DNA of 64,000 nt, from NCBI RefSeq assembly GCF_018143015.1, contig NC_054752.1, positions 1,984,001 through 2,048,000 of the forward strand, read 5' to 3'. The notes beneath the pieces are model-generated. The model made no database searches. It was not told the origin of the DNA and saw only the letters and a program-made list of their open reading frames with translations. Within the stretch, counting starts at the first letter, position 1, and each line of letters opens with the position of its first letter. Below are positions 1-11,699 of the stretch, piece after piece. Source of the stretch: Lytechinus variegatus. Taxonomy: Eukaryota > Echinodermata > Echinoidea > Temnopleuroida > Toxopneustidae. The position numbers were made by a program, and so were the translations under genes.

Positions 1-169
1 AAAAATCGCGAAAGTTTCCACTAATTCTTGTTGTATAGAAAAAAATATGCATGATTTAGTATTTTGAAAAGTGTTGGAATACGAAAAGGGACGGATCCAT
101 GATTCCGGATGAGGGCACAAAGAATGCCTAAAGAATGTGACAACTCCCCCATAAGCGAGGGGGAAATGA

Positions 170-250
170 TTATTCTAAAATAGATAGTATTTCCTCTCTG
201 TCTGTCTGTCTGTCTGTCTCTCCCATTCTCTTTACATAAGATGTCAAGCC

Positions 251-283
<33 letters not shown>

Positions 284-305
284 AAGAAAGAAAGAAAGAA
301 AAATG
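170..305. repeat. Simple repeats (CTGT)n and (AAAG/GA)n
   Basis: A short CTGT run near 200-220 is followed by an AAAG/GA-rich run near 252-302. The polar and polyserine/leucine frames across it are by-products of the repeat and are not a gene. Confidence 0.85.
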
Positions 306-479
306 CTACGTATATCACTGTTTTCATCCTCACTTCCAAAGACAGCAGGGGGAGGGTGCTCCTTTATGTGCCCCAACATGGATCCCGTCTGACAACGGAG
401 AACTAATAACTGACAGTTAAATAGGCCTAAATCTTGCTTTAAAAAAGATGCATTGCTCATTCTTGTCGGTTCCATGTAT

Positions 480-785
480 TATTTGTACAACAGTCTTGAT
501 CCATTTAGTCTCCGACAACATAAATGCATAGGCTTTTGCATGGTGCAAGTTCTTCTTATGATATATAATTGCATTGATTCAATTATATCTAATGATATTG
601 ATTATATTGATTTAATTTGACATGTATGTTAATTTATATTTAGATTACTTTCAAATATGTATTTTTTTTCTTCCAATATTGAATTTTGTTCATGCTATTG
701 TTTATTTAAATTGAATCAATCTATCTTGTACTTATTTGTATAATTTTGAAGAATGAAAATAAATTTGAATTTGAATTAAAAAAAG
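480..785 (+). repeat. Probable 3' tail of a degraded LINE
   Basis: This is AT-rich noncoding sequence ending in AATGAAAATAAATTTGAATT and an A-run. The same style of ending recurs near 23,040 and 23,580. It resembles the 3' UTR and tail of a LINE, but no coding remnant is visible, so the class is an inference. Confidence 0.3.
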
Positions 786-830
786 TTACACTCAAAATCA
801 AGGTATTATGTAACGTGCACTCTGCGAGCT

Positions 831-1116
831 TAAAGGGATGGTCCGGGCTGAAATTATTTATAGCTTTATGAAAAAAGTAGAATTCACTGAGCAAAATGCC
901 GGAAAGTCATCAAAATCAGATAACAAAGTTATTGAATTTTAAAGTTTAGCAATATTTAGTAAAAACCGCCATCAGCCCAAAAATATTGCTATACTTTAAA
1001 CTCTAATAACTTTATTATTTGTCATACGATTTAGATGAAACCTTTGGCATTTTGCTCAGTGAAATTTACTCTATGTATCAAGATATAAATATTTTAAGCC
1101 CGGACCATCCCTTTCA
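831..1116. mobile_element. Foldback MITE, AAAGGGATGGTCCGGGCT ends
   Basis: The element opens with AAAGGGATGGTCCGGGCT and closes with its reverse complement, AGCCCGGACCATCCCTTT. The similarity between arms continues inward for more than 100 bp, for example CACTGAGCAAAATGCC against GGCATTTTGCTCAGTG. It is a nonautonomous DNA transposon of about 286 bp that can fold into a hairpin. A related, interrupted copy spans 20,893-23,352. Confidence 0.85.
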
Positions 1117-1199
1117 TATGTGTTTTCATTTTCAATAAAAGTATTCGTCATTCCATAATATAAGCCGTATAGTGTTGTGATTTCCTGAGGTAGCATGAT

Positions 1200-1745
1200 T
1201 TCATTGTCGACCAGAGAAAGAGAGAAAGGGGAGGGGGTCGAGGGATTTGGAGCTGTCTTAGGCTGTTGAATCAGAAACTCATTTATATACCTTATTGTAA
1301 GAGGTCAATAAGGGAGATAGATATAGAAGGGGAAGGTGGGTGTCTGGGTTTTTCTCTGTGCCCGTTGGGGTGTATGCGTGTCTAGTGCGTTTTTTGTGAG
1401 GAGAGAGTGTGTGGTTTGGCAAGAATGTGGGTGATCTTCTGTGCGCGCACGTGTGTTGAGGTCAGGTTGAGGTGTTTGGTTGTGTGTGTGCATTTGTTAG
1501 CTAGTCATGTGCGTAGGAGAGAGATATTTATATTGGCGTTCCTCTGGGGCGCGCACGGGTGTGTATGGGGTGGGTGTCTGGTTGTGGAGGAGTGTTTGTG
1601 AGGGGCACGTGTGTGTATGTATATTGCGAAGAAAGGTGTCCGAGAGGGAATGTGGGTTTTTTTTTTAGAGTGAGGGTGTGCGTTGGTTTGGAAGGAAGAA
1701 GGAAAGAGGTCGAGAGAGCGAGGAAGGAGACGTCCTTCTGCTGCC
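1200..1745. repeat. G/T- and purine-rich low-complexity stretch
   Basis: Biased sequence, with GA-rich segments at each side of a GTGTGTG-like centre. Opposite-strand open frames here have low-complexity His/Thr/Pro or Val/Cys/Gly composition and no recognisable domain. Confidence 0.6.
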
Positions 1746-1759
1746 ATACTTAGTGTTCA

Positions 1760-2950
1760 GTTTTGGACCTGTATTAACGAAAAGGATGCGTTTCATTTAG
1801 TAAACAGGGCAATAATTTCAGTTGACTTTTTTCCCAAGGTATCTGGCACCCTCTGAGAGGAATATTTTTTTTTATCGCTTAAGTACGTATCTTGTATCAT
1901 AACTATTTTTTTGTTTTATCATATCATTTTTGTTTCATAACTATGTATATAGCCAGTATATGAACATCGGAAAGCTAGTAAATAGCTTGCCGAATTTGTC
2001 AGCACATTCCATGCTTGGGTGATTCTATATCCAGAAGAAATAGAACCCAGAGTTATTTGAGTTCTATCGGGCATAAACCTAACATGTATATCGCAAAGAA
2101 ATATATAGTATTTTTTTATATTTCATAGGACACTATACTTTGATAATATCATGTAGTAATGAATGGATTTCTTTTTCTTCCTTTCATTTTCTTCCCTTTT
2201 CTTGTTCTTGATCCCCTCGTTTTTTTTTTTGGGGGGGGATTAACCTTACTATAAGCTCCTCTGGTGAAAATGAATAAGGGGACCTTGGACCCCTCAAAAA
2301 ATATTGATAAAAAAAATAAAAACAAAAACATGAACATGAAAAAAAAAATAAACGAAGAAATAGAAAAAAAAAATTTTGCTTAAAAAGTAAAAAATATATA
2401 TATTTCTTGTACATGAATCTCTCGCTCATAGGATTTGTGGTCTATATCATCAAAGTTTCCTTTTCGTATATTCATATCATATCTATTCATTATCAAAGTA
2501 TCATCTCATCATCACAAGTCTGTGGGCTTGCCCAATACTTGCCCTATAAATATAGCTCGTAATCACTATGTAGGTATCGACAAACTCCCTAGAATCTGGT
2601 GCAAGAGCCATGATAAAACCAATTAAGTCTCGTCAATCTTTTTGGTTTAATTGAAGTTGTTCTAAAGAAGATACGATGACCCTTTTGCGCTTGTCAGAAA
2701 ATATTGAATGGGAAAATGTATTTCCTAACAGAGGCATGGTAACGATTCTCTACGATGGTGTGTTGATTCGTGAAGAAAAACTGGCAAACAAACTATATAT
2801 TTTACCGCGTATATATCATTAGTTTATTATCATTTTCTTTTCCCATTATATCATACAAATTAAAATGAATGAAAATTGAATGAAACTAAAAGATCGACAG
2901 TACAAGGGAGTGTTGAAGATAAACTTGAAAATGCATTAATCAACATGATC
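1760..2950. other. No recognised feature
   Basis: AT-rich noncoding sequence with poly-A/T tracts near 2,220-2,400. I see no exon, RNA gene or repeat end that I can support. Confidence 0.4.
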
Positions 2951-2954
2951 AAGA

Positions 2955-3350
2955 AAGTTAAAGTGATTGGTTAACATTGGTTTGAATTTAAAAAAATCTG
3001 AGCTAGAAGGTCACACTTGTCACCTGTGTCTGTGATATGTTACAAAAATGAAGCCCAGAAAAAATTGCGTTCGAAAATAATGATTTAGTGCTTCAAAAAT
3101 TGAAATATAAAGTGACCGGAAACACCATCTTAATTTCGTCCCATACACTTATGTGTACTATCTAGGCGTCTATGAGACGCCTATTTACAAAATCGGGGTT
3201 TGCCTTGTAGTTTTAGCTTTTCATTATCAATAATGGTCGTTTTCAGGGTTTATTAGTTCTTATACATGCACTTGTACACATTTTTCATCTTGGTTTAAGA
3301 CTTTTTTAAATCGGCTGCTCACAAAGTTAAACAATACCTTTAAACAAAAA
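2955..3350 (+). repeat. Dispersed ~390-bp repeat, copy A
   Basis: This stretch matches 15,845-16,233 in reverse complement across its whole length with only scattered differences. Shared blocks include AAGTGATTGGTTAACATTGG, ACACCTGTGTC-type sequence, CCCATACACTTATGTGTAC and AAATCGGCTGCTCAC. Neither copy codes for a recognisable protein. Both lack clear terminal inverted repeats, so the type of element is unknown. Confidence 0.85.
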
Positions 3351-3529
3351 TTAAGCACGAAGGAGCGAAATATACGATATATTACACTTTTGTAATCTGT
3401 ATCCTCATACCAATACAGTATCTGATTCATCCACAATATTGACAAATAATTTATAAGTCAGCGAATGGGTGTCATAGAATAATAGTTCTTAACATATAGC
3501 TTCATTAATATATTCACACTATGATTAAT

Positions 3530-3987
3530 GGGGATGTTCACCCTGACCTAAAGTTTGTTGCAAAAAAGTAGAAAATATATTTTTGAGGGTTTGAGGAAAA
3601 TATATCAAAGAAGAAAGAAGTTATTAGGCTTATTTTGTTTTATTTGTCACGTCATATGCGAGCAGCTTTCCCACATACAGAATAGTAAAAGAAATCAATG
3701 AAATTACATTTTCCCCAAAAAACTAGTTTTGAAAAAGTGTTTATTCCCCTTTAGTATGTCAATAGACAAATAATTTCACACCAGCTCCTGAAAGGAATAA
3801 AATTATGTGTCAAAACGAATTATCAAAAAGTTAAAATGTATGCATTTCACATTACACAACAGATGGGGAAGCTGTTCGTATATGACGCAAAAGACAACTT
3901 TGGATTTTCCTCAAACCTTCTCCAATATTTTTAATCATTTTTCTGCTATCTCTACAACAAACTTTTTTTGTCAGGGTGAACTTCCCA
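3530..3987. mobile_element. MITE with GGGATGTTCACCCTGAC ends
   Basis: The left end reads GGGATGTTCACCCTGAC and the right end GTCAGGGTGAACTTCCC, which are inverted repeats. Inner arms also pair loosely, for example TTGAGGAAAATATATC against the region around 3,900. Related sequence occurs at 25,806-26,605 and 56,545-56,720. No coding capacity is seen, so it is a nonautonomous DNA transposon of about 458 bp. Confidence 0.8.
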
Positions 3988-4169
3988 TGTAAAATGTCAA
4001 CTTGCTCAAACAAGATTTACAGAACACATCTCCTTTCTTATTACATTTGACGACATTTTTAAACACTCAATACAAATAACATATCCACAAAATGTAACTT
4101 ATTCATTAATTTCTTTTCTCACGCAAACACTGATTTTTTTTCCTGTTTTATTCATGCACCCGTCAACCG

Positions 4170-4360
4170 GTCCTTGGATTTCATTCTCCCTCACATTTTG
4201 AGCATTTCCCCAATATTTTTCGTCTGACAAGCTGTCAGATTTGACGACTTTCCTTAATTTTAATTGGTTGAGAGCACTGTGCTTATAGTAACTATCGGAT
4301 AAAATTGGACTTGTCGGATTAAACGTCCGATTAATCCTTTCATGAAACGCTGACCAGGAG
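4170..4360. mobile_element. Foldback element, CCTTTCATGAAACG family, copy 1
   Basis: It contains GTCTGACAAGCTGTCAGAT, GATTGGTTGAGAG-type sequence, ATCGGATAAAATTGGACTTG and a right end reading CCTTTCATGAAACG. The same ordered blocks occur at 18,487-18,660, where both ends survive. The left end of this copy is eroded. Confidence 0.65.
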
Positions 4361-5084
4361 TCCATCGAGCCAATAGAACGTCAAGACAAGACGCGGAATG
4401 CAAAATTGTTAATCCTGTCTCCCCTGCCCGGATATTACTCCTGAAAAAGTTCACAAGCTGTCTTTGTCGTTACCAAACCCTTCAGAGACCTGTTGCATGA
4501 TAGAAAAAACGATGACAATTTTTTTGGCCAGAGGTTTTTAATGTATTCAGTATCAATGGCATAGTTTTGTTTGCCAGAGTTTTAGGGCAAGAGTCTTGCA
4601 ACAGGGCAAAGATTTCGCAAGTGAATTTGGTCTCGACTAACAATTGGACACCTCTGGTGTGGACAGAACTTCGAAAAATCAGTATTTGCTTCCACAGTCC
4701 TTCCTAGTCTTATCCTATCTCTATGGACGTCCACCTTTATGCAAACGTTTGCAAATACATTATATGTGAACATATTCTGTACAAGAGAAAATGTGTTGCC
4801 AATTATTGTTTCACTACTCAAATCAACTTGGTGTTAATCTAGGCTTTACTTGACTTAAAGCAGATATGAACCGGCAGCCTTAATAGCAACATCTCTATTC
4901 CTCAACTACTCAAATTTGTTACCCATAATGCAACGTTCTGAGCAATGTAGTTTTGTATTAAACTTAGGCCCACTTGACTGATAATACACTAATTAAGTCA
5001 CTCCTCAGTACAATGTAGCAAAACAGGTACTGTCCTCTTAAAGATATTTCGGATTTTCTTTGAAAAAAATTATAGGTTTGTTAA

Positions 5085-5268
5085 AAGACGTTAAAAGATG
5101 GGAATTGCTGCTACCCTGTTTGGCGTTCAACGGTTAAAGGGATAGAGCCTCGTCGATCTGGCGCTGCACAGCGGCTGCCGGGCCCACGATTAATAGGGCA
5201 AAGCAAATTTTCGGAGTATTTCATTTTATGTCTATTTCGAACAATAAAATATGGATTTTCATTTTTTT
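5085..5268 (+). mobile_element. 5'-truncated tRNA-derived SINE (same family as 30,423-30,690)
   Basis: It shares GACGTTAAAAGATGGGA, TTGCTGCTACCCT, GCCGGGCCCACGATTA, TTTTCGGAGTATTTCATTT and ACAATAAAATATGGATTTT, in the same order, with the copy at 30.4 kb. The tRNA-like head present in that copy is missing here. It sits directly downstream of the receptor stop codon, in opposite orientation. Confidence 0.8.
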
Positions 5269-5272
5269 TATT
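5267..5272 (-). promoter_or_regulatory. Candidate poly(A) signal for the receptor gene
   Basis: AATAAA is read on the minus strand 107 bases past the stop codon of the G-protein-coupled receptor. It falls at the edge of the antisense SINE, so the receptor 3' end may have been supplied by the repeat. There is no transcript evidence. Confidence 0.25.
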
Positions 5273-5378
5273 CTTTGTATTACTATTACTCAAAAGACAA
5301 AATTTAACACTCAATGAGAGTCCACACACAGTGTTGATGAGTTCGTTCCCTTTTAAGATTAAAAAAAGGGTTTTCTTT

Positions 5379-5886
5379 TTATCGAATTGTGAGTCGATGC
5401 AACATCCTTGATGGCTCTGGGACATCTCTTAATCTGCAGGTGACCATGAACTTCATAACAGTGTTGAACACCGGGTGCTTGGTGGCGTAGATGATCGGGT
5501 TGATACAGGCATTGCAGAGAACGATCGCGCTTGCATAAGGTACGAACGGATCGCTGTCGTCGAAGAAGAGACAAATCGTGAATGGCGCTATGCACAAAAA
5601 GAAAGCGCAGACGACCACGAACATGTTTTTAGTGATCTGCAATTGGCGACGGTTAAGACTGCGTCCCTGTCGTAACCTGAGTTCGGTGGATGAATCTCTG
5701 GCTGTGATGTTTACTTTGCTGTTATTGGTGTTGGTGTTGCCGTCGCTCTTTTTGTTACCGTTGGCGTTGATGGTTTTGCTACCACCGTTCTCCGAGATAT
5801 CCCTCAGCTGGGACGACATCTTTGACTTTCCCTGGTGCTCTGCAGAAATTGGAGGCTGATGATTGTTCTGCGGTTTAACAGTATGA
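5379..5886 (-). CDS. GPCR exon 2 (rest of loop 3, TM6, TM7, C-tail)
   Basis: I place the acceptor at CACTGTCACAG before T at 5,886. It follows a pyrimidine-rich tract and is the candidate that restores the phase left by exon 1 (GG + T = Gly259). TM6 is about 347-367 and TM7 about 374-393, followed by a 34-residue basic tail ending LTIR. Other AG sites 30-60 bases downstream would break the frame with this donor. Confidence 0.88.
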
Positions 5887-7568
5887 CTGTGACAGTGTGG
5901 GTGAAGATAAAATGACAAAGTGGAGGAGAGAGAAAGATGGAAACAGTGAGACAAAGTGATAAAAAAAGTAATCAGCACAAAACAATTGACCATTGCTTTG
6001 AATATCAGGTATCATAAGATATATGTATAAAAAACACTGCAACCCTAACGATTAGTCTGCGATCCTATTTTGAAATAAAATGTAGTATAATCTGAAGCTA
6101 GTATTGAAACGTGGAATATCTTACTGTGTAATGCTCCTAATCATCGTACGAACACCTATGTTCAAGTCTGTGACTATGCTATCATCCATCATCCAATAAA
6201 AGCGAATTTAAAGTCGTAATGACGTCATAGCAGTCGTACGATTGGGTATGATTTGAAACTAATTTTGGCCTTTACTCCAAAATAAAAGCTTGCAATCATT
6301 CAAAATTGTTATATTAGTATATTTTCAATCAATTTTAACCTCAAATGAAATGTTCCATTCACATTTTCAGAAAATGAGCAAAAGGCCATTTGTTCCAAAG
6401 TCGGATTGCGAACAGTCGTAAGGTGTGCGGTGGTCTTAAGATGAGTGGATCGTGGATTCCCAGGTCCCTGCGACGGATTAGTAATGCCCAAATGGCAGGT
6501 GACAATGGAATTAATTAAACAGAATAAAATGGCCGGTCATGGTTTTGAGATAAGGGTAATTTATAATGGTAAGTTTTGAAATTACATTCAAAATATTAAA
6601 CAAAGAATACGATGACATGTACCCAGACTAATTGACCATCCAGGTGGTTTATTTGAATATACTTAAAAAGGATTAAAATGATCAGCAACAACCGTTCTAC
6701 ATGATGGTTCTAATACGTACAAAAATCATCACAATTAGCAATACGACATAATGATCATGAAATGTACTTATAGAATAATACAATAGATATTACGTCTCCC
6801 TGAACACCCGGGGGTGCTTCACCCCCAATGACATATTTTGAGGTGATTCAGCACCTCAAAATATGTCATTGGGGGTGATATGATAAGAAAGAGAAATGTT
6901 TCCAATACAAACTGAAGACAAATTGATCCAGAGAATTTTGAAAAGCAAAAAAAAAAAAATCAATCAATCAATAAAACAAAAAAGGGGATTTCACTACAAA
7001 ATTTTTGTCACAATTTCATTTATTTCACGACTTCCAGAATACCTGGGGGTGCTTCACCCCCCCCCCCCTACATCCTCGCTTCCCAGGGCCATGATACTGT
7101 ATGATTTGGTTCTCAGACAAATCTGTCTTGATAGTTTTACAGGTATTTAAAAAAAGTGGAATATGGTGGACACTATTCATGTACACAACCAAGTCAGGAA
7201 ACTAATTATGCGATATGCCCGAAGAATAGATAGCAGAATACCCTGGACCTTGAAAAGTGAAAAAGGTAGCCATAACACGCTAATTAGCCAACACGTAACC
7301 TCTATACAAAACAATGACATCCCAATATTGACAGGTAACGGAAACCCATTTCCTTCCTTTACACTCGTTATTGCTGAGATAATTGTTTCCACCAACAATT
7401 TAATATCGTCACCAGTGGTGTTTGTGAATCGAATAGCTACCTATTGAGAGCCACTGCGACACAAATCAATTACATGGGGTCTAATGGAAATGGAAGACTA
7501 TGACATCAAAAAAAGCAACAACAATATAATGTTTATGATAATCTATACTCTTAATCTTCTTACTACTA

Positions 7569-7616
<48 letters not shown>

Positions 7617-10600
7617 AACTACTACTACTACTACTTCTTCTACTTAAAGGTTAATATTAATATTTGTCATCATTGTGATAAGAATATTGAAAATGATATA
7701 TTGTTATTCAATATATCATATAATATCTCTATATGATAATTTGTTATTTAATAAAAAAAATAAAAAAGAAATTGAAAACAAAAGAATACAAAGAAATCAA
7801 TAAATAAACTGAAAAAATAGCAATACAGAATAAAAAAATGAAAAAAAAATGGATAAATGAATTTTTAAATATGAATCTTTGGCTCTAACTTTATCGTATC
7901 CTGGACCGTCAACTTAGATTACCTTTATGGATTATCTATACTGTTCTTATCCGGTTAAGCTGGCAGAAGATTCATATCCATCTTTATCCTCCATTTTGAG
8001 GTGGTTAAAAAAAACTTTCTTGATTATTCGTTAAAAATGTGTGAACGAGTAAAAAGTAATACTGATATAAAATACACGATCTGTCATCATTATTCACTTA
8101 AATCGTGGAAAATACTAAGAAAATAAACCCAATTTAAATGAAAATATTCACCTCTAAGTTAGGATGTCTATTTTGATGTACATGTATAATTATCGTGATC
8201 AAAATAACTCATCAATTAAACAATTTTTCCTGTAATAGACGGAACGAAATTTAAAAATAACGAACCCAAAGGGAGGAAAAAAGCAATAGTCAATGTAAAT
8301 TTGTAAAAAAAAATACATTAAAATATTTCATTGTGAATTATGAATTTTTCAAATGGGCAATAACTTTTAAGCGTTTCCTGAATATGATTTGAAATTTTCT
8401 GTTGATTAACTTTTGCGTAAATCTAACCTGCGTTTTTTGTTTAACTGATCTTAGTTTATTACCATGCTTAAAGGACAAATTCACCCCAACAAAAACTTGA
8501 TTTAAATAAAAAGAAAAAACAACAAGCATAACACCGAAAATTTCATCAAAATCGGACGTAAAATAAGAAAGTTATGACATTTTGAAGTTTCGCTTAATTT
8601 CACAAAACAGCTATATGCACATCTCGGTCGGTATGCAAATGAGGGAACTGATGACATCACTCACTCACTATTTCTTTTGTATTTTATTGAATGAAATATG
8701 AAATATTTTGATTTTCTCGTCATTGTCAAGTGAAATGAAGTTTCATTCCTCCCTGAACACGTGGAATTCCATTATTTTAACACTTTGTGCTTCAGGCAAG
8801 GAGGTCCTAATCATCGAATTCGTAAACATTGAAATATTGTATAATTCAAACAATAAAAAACAGAAGAAAAAGTGAGTGAGTGACATCATCGATTCTCTCA
8901 TTGGATGTAACTGGCTCGTTCATATAACTATTTTGTAAAAATAAGCGAAACTCTGAAATGTCATAACTTTCTTATTTTACGTCCTATTTTGATGAAATTT
9001 TCAGCATTGTGCTTGTTGACTTTTCTCTATTGATTCAAATCAACCTTTTTTCTGAGGCGGACTTGACCTTTAAAAGCATCGGACCTATGCATGAACATTC
9101 CGACGCCATGGTGATGAAAAATCAATGCCATCATACCTGTTCGCCTAAGTTAAGCTCTACCTTTTCGCGTTCTCTTTTCATTCACCATTCTTTAAAATTT
9201 TCTTTATTTCTAAATCTTTTTTAAACCGTCTCCCTCATCCCTCTTTTCTCATCTACCAAGGGTAGATCCGGGTTTACCCGGGCGTATCCCCTAAAAAGGT
9301 TGTAACGAATCACAGGGAGTATTTATTTATTTATTCATGTCTTGTTTATTACAAATGATAAAATAAGGTGGAGGGTGGTCCGGTTCAGTAATAACGAATG
9401 CTTTACAACAGAGTTCCTTACCTTTACAAACAGATAAAACAAAGTAAATCAAGTCATTTTTAATCTATAAACATACAAACAAACAAATGAAAAGATATAA
9501 ACAAAACAGGTTACAGAATATTTTGAAAATTGTATGACTAAATGAATAGATACAGAGAGAAATAAATGAAATTGTGAATTTATCAAGCAATTAAACAATT
9601 AATTAATTGATAGATAAATATATAAAACAATCAATGTACAAATATATAATGAAATGAATAAATGATTAATGAAATAAATATAAATGATTAGATAAAAGGT
9701 TTACATCACCAATTCACAGAATTTTCTTTTCAACTTTGCCCTTTATATCTTCAATATTGAAACTATGCTGATCCATCATTCTAGTCCCAAGGTCCATATC
9801 GGAAATTCACTTTGACAGGAAATACCTTGAGCTTGTAAATCATTATGATGATATACTTTGATTCAAACCAGGGACTGAACCAGGAAGGGGAGTGGAACAT
9901 CCCCCTCCCCCCCAAAAAAAAAAATAAATAAAAAAATTACAAGCTGCCTCATAAAAGCGGTTGTCACCGCTCATAGGAAGCAATCCTTCTATGACGTATA
10001 CAGATGGGGGCTATGCCGGGGGGCTATGGGATGATATCCCCCCCCCCACACACACACATAAAACCCCGTTCCACAAACAAGCTAAAAAGAGGGCAAAGAT
10101 AAAGTAAAAACGGATGAAATGTGATAACACTGTTGAATATCACATCTACAACTATCACAAAATTCGATTTTCACTTTAGAAAGGCCCAAACTTTTTCTCG
10201 CTCGCTTCACTCTCTCATGACTCTAACAAATCCCCCATCCCCTTGATCCGCAAAGGGTTTAAAGTGCATGAGAGGGGTGACGGCCATACATTTAGCAAAA
10301 TATGAATAAAACAGTTTTTTTTTCAAGGAAATGATCTACTCATAGCCTCCGTTCTTTTGTTTTGGGGAGAAAATGAATCACAGACTTTGTATAAACATGC
10401 AATATATTGATAAGTTACTCTACCATAATCGAAACATGTACATCGTACTTTTAGGTCCCTTGCCGTAAAACTAACGCCTTGATTATAGCAATGGATAGCC
10501 CACTGTACTTGTATTGTTAATTTTTCACATGATTAATTTTACGTATATAGATTGCTAACACTGCTAATCATGACCGCTTCAAATTTGGTAGCACTTATTG

Positions 10601-11685
10601 TATCAATTCCATAGCTCGTTTATGCCAGAGGGAATGTCTTATTCAGTCTATTATTAGGCCCGAGGTGATAATTCTTTACCAACTGAATAAACGCAAATAT
10701 TCGTGATATAATATGTGCTTATCATGCTGATATATACCACGAACCATTCATTTTGGTCCAGTTATTAATCTATTATTGTTTAGGGTAATATGGGGAAGGG
10801 TGGGAGAGATTGAATTGATATTGTGTAATACAATCATTACGTAGTATCTTTAATAGTATCATTACTGATATCATTATAAACATAATTTATACAAAGGGGG
10901 ACTTCTTACCCTTCATTCGATGTTGTGTGTGATATGGACTCTACTACGGTACTATCCGTTTGGTGAGATTCCGGCATGTGTGTGCTCATCACTTTCATGT
11001 GACTTCTCACATGGAGAAAGATCTTGATGTAGGAGTAGCAGATGATGATGAGTGGGATTGGGAATGACCCAATGGCCTGGACCAGTTGGTAGATGTCGTC
11101 CTTCGGGTGCGACGACGACTGGCCGCATATGCTGTACTTCTCGTTATATCCGAGACCGCCGACGTCGACGATCGGGAGGAAGATGACAAGGATAAAGGAC
11201 ATTACCCAGATCAGTATGATCCAGATGACGAGATTGAGCTTGGTGAAGATCTTCTGGTAGACGCGGTGCTTCTTGGTGACAAGAATGAACCGGTTGATGG
11301 CGATGGATGCGAGAGAATAAAGGCTCGCCACGATACACAGGTACGTGATGCCACCTGCTAATGTACAGATATACGGATGAAGAGGCCATCCATTTTGACT
11401 GATAAGTGCGACAGCGTTCCAGGGGATTGACAACGACGTCAAGAGATCGGCCACGGCCAGGTTGACAACGAATACGTTCGTGATCGTACGAAGCTTTCTC
11501 GAGATCGCAACGGCCATGATAACCAAAGTGTTGCCGATGGTACCGAGTATGGATACGATGATGAATGTGATCGCCACCACGAGACGCTGGGCGCGGTCGT
11601 CGAACTTGAAACTATCTCCCGAAGTCGGCATCGAAGTCAGGTTCATAGTGTGACTTAGGATTGTAGTACTAACAGTGCTCTCCAT
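5379..11685 (-). CDS. Class A (rhodopsin-like) G-protein-coupled receptor, two coding exons
   Basis: Seven-helix plasma-membrane receptor expected to signal through a G protein; its ligand is unknown. The joined exons (11,685-10,910 and 5,886-5,379) encode 427 residues. The N-terminal tail has an NLT glycosylation site (15-17). TM1 carries GN (51-52), TM2 NLAVAD (75-80), and C107 and C187 can form the usual disulfide. TM3 ends NRF (131-133) instead of DRY, TM6 has CIAP (357-360) instead of CWxP, and TM7 ends NPIIY (388-392). The third intracellular loop is long (about 115 residues) and Asn/Ser-rich. NR-type TM3 motifs occur in melatonin and moody/Tre1/GPR84-like receptors, so an orphan receptor of that broad group is my best guess. 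I start at the ATG at 11,685; the only in-frame codon just upstream is a GTG. The gene looks intact. Confidence 0.93.
5994..6800. other. Part of the GPCR intron with no recognised element
   Basis: AT-rich intron sequence. A palindromic TGACGTCA (cAMP-response-element consensus) lies at 6,220-6,227, but there is nothing else I can name. Confidence 0.4.
6819..6878. repeat. Perfect 27-bp inverted repeat with a 6-nt loop
   Basis: The arms are at 6,819-6,845 and 6,852-6,878, with loop ATTCAG, and every base pairs. The arm starts TCACCCCCAATGACATATTT. Just left is ACACCCGGGGGTGCTTCACC, which resembles AATACCTGGGGGTGCTTCACC at 7,039, so this may be the end of a repeat family. It lies in the GPCR intron. 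Confidence 0.85.
7561..7645. repeat. (TAC)n microsatellite
   Basis: About 80 bases of near-continuous TAC/CTA triplets with a few interruptions, inside the GPCR intron. Confidence 0.9.
8468..9074. mobile_element. ~600-bp foldback MITE, AAAGGACAAGTCCAC family, copy 1
   Basis: The left end TTAAAGGACAAATTCACC and right end GACTTGACCTTTAAA are inverted repeats. Inverted similarity runs far inward: CATCAAAATCGGACG pairs with CGTCCTATTTTGATG, and TATTTCTTTTG with the AGAAGAAA side. Copies 2 and 3 are at 34,618-35,152 and 46,688-47,305. It has no coding capacity and lies in the GPCR intron. Confidence 0.9.
9318..9700 (-). mobile_element. Probable LINE 3' UTR fragment
   Basis: On the minus strand the sequence ends ...AATAAACAAGACATGAATA followed by repeated AATA units. 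This is a typical 3' end for CR1/L2-like LINEs and is close in style to 40,780-40,860. No reverse-transcriptase remnant is attached, so the assignment is tentative. Confidence 0.45.
9700..10905. other. GPCR intron sequence with no recognised element
   Basis: AT-rich sequence with C/A runs near 9,900 and 10,030. No exon or repeat boundary is supported. Confidence 0.35.
10910..11685 (-). CDS. GPCR exon 1 (residues 1-258 and part of 259; TM1-TM5)
   Basis: Open from ATG through TM5 (about 204-226) into the third loop. The exon ends at GG before a GTAAGA donor (phase 2). Reading on would give a stop immediately, which supports splicing here. Confidence 0.92.
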
Positions 11686-11699
11686 TTTATTCACTTTTG

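Noticed and set aside
11007-11389. Overlapping open frames opposite and within receptor exon 1
   Set aside because: They are alternative-frame shadows of the receptor coding sequence.
11686-11694. Receptor start three codons upstream of 11,685
   Set aside because: That codon is GTG; the first ATG in frame is at 11,685.
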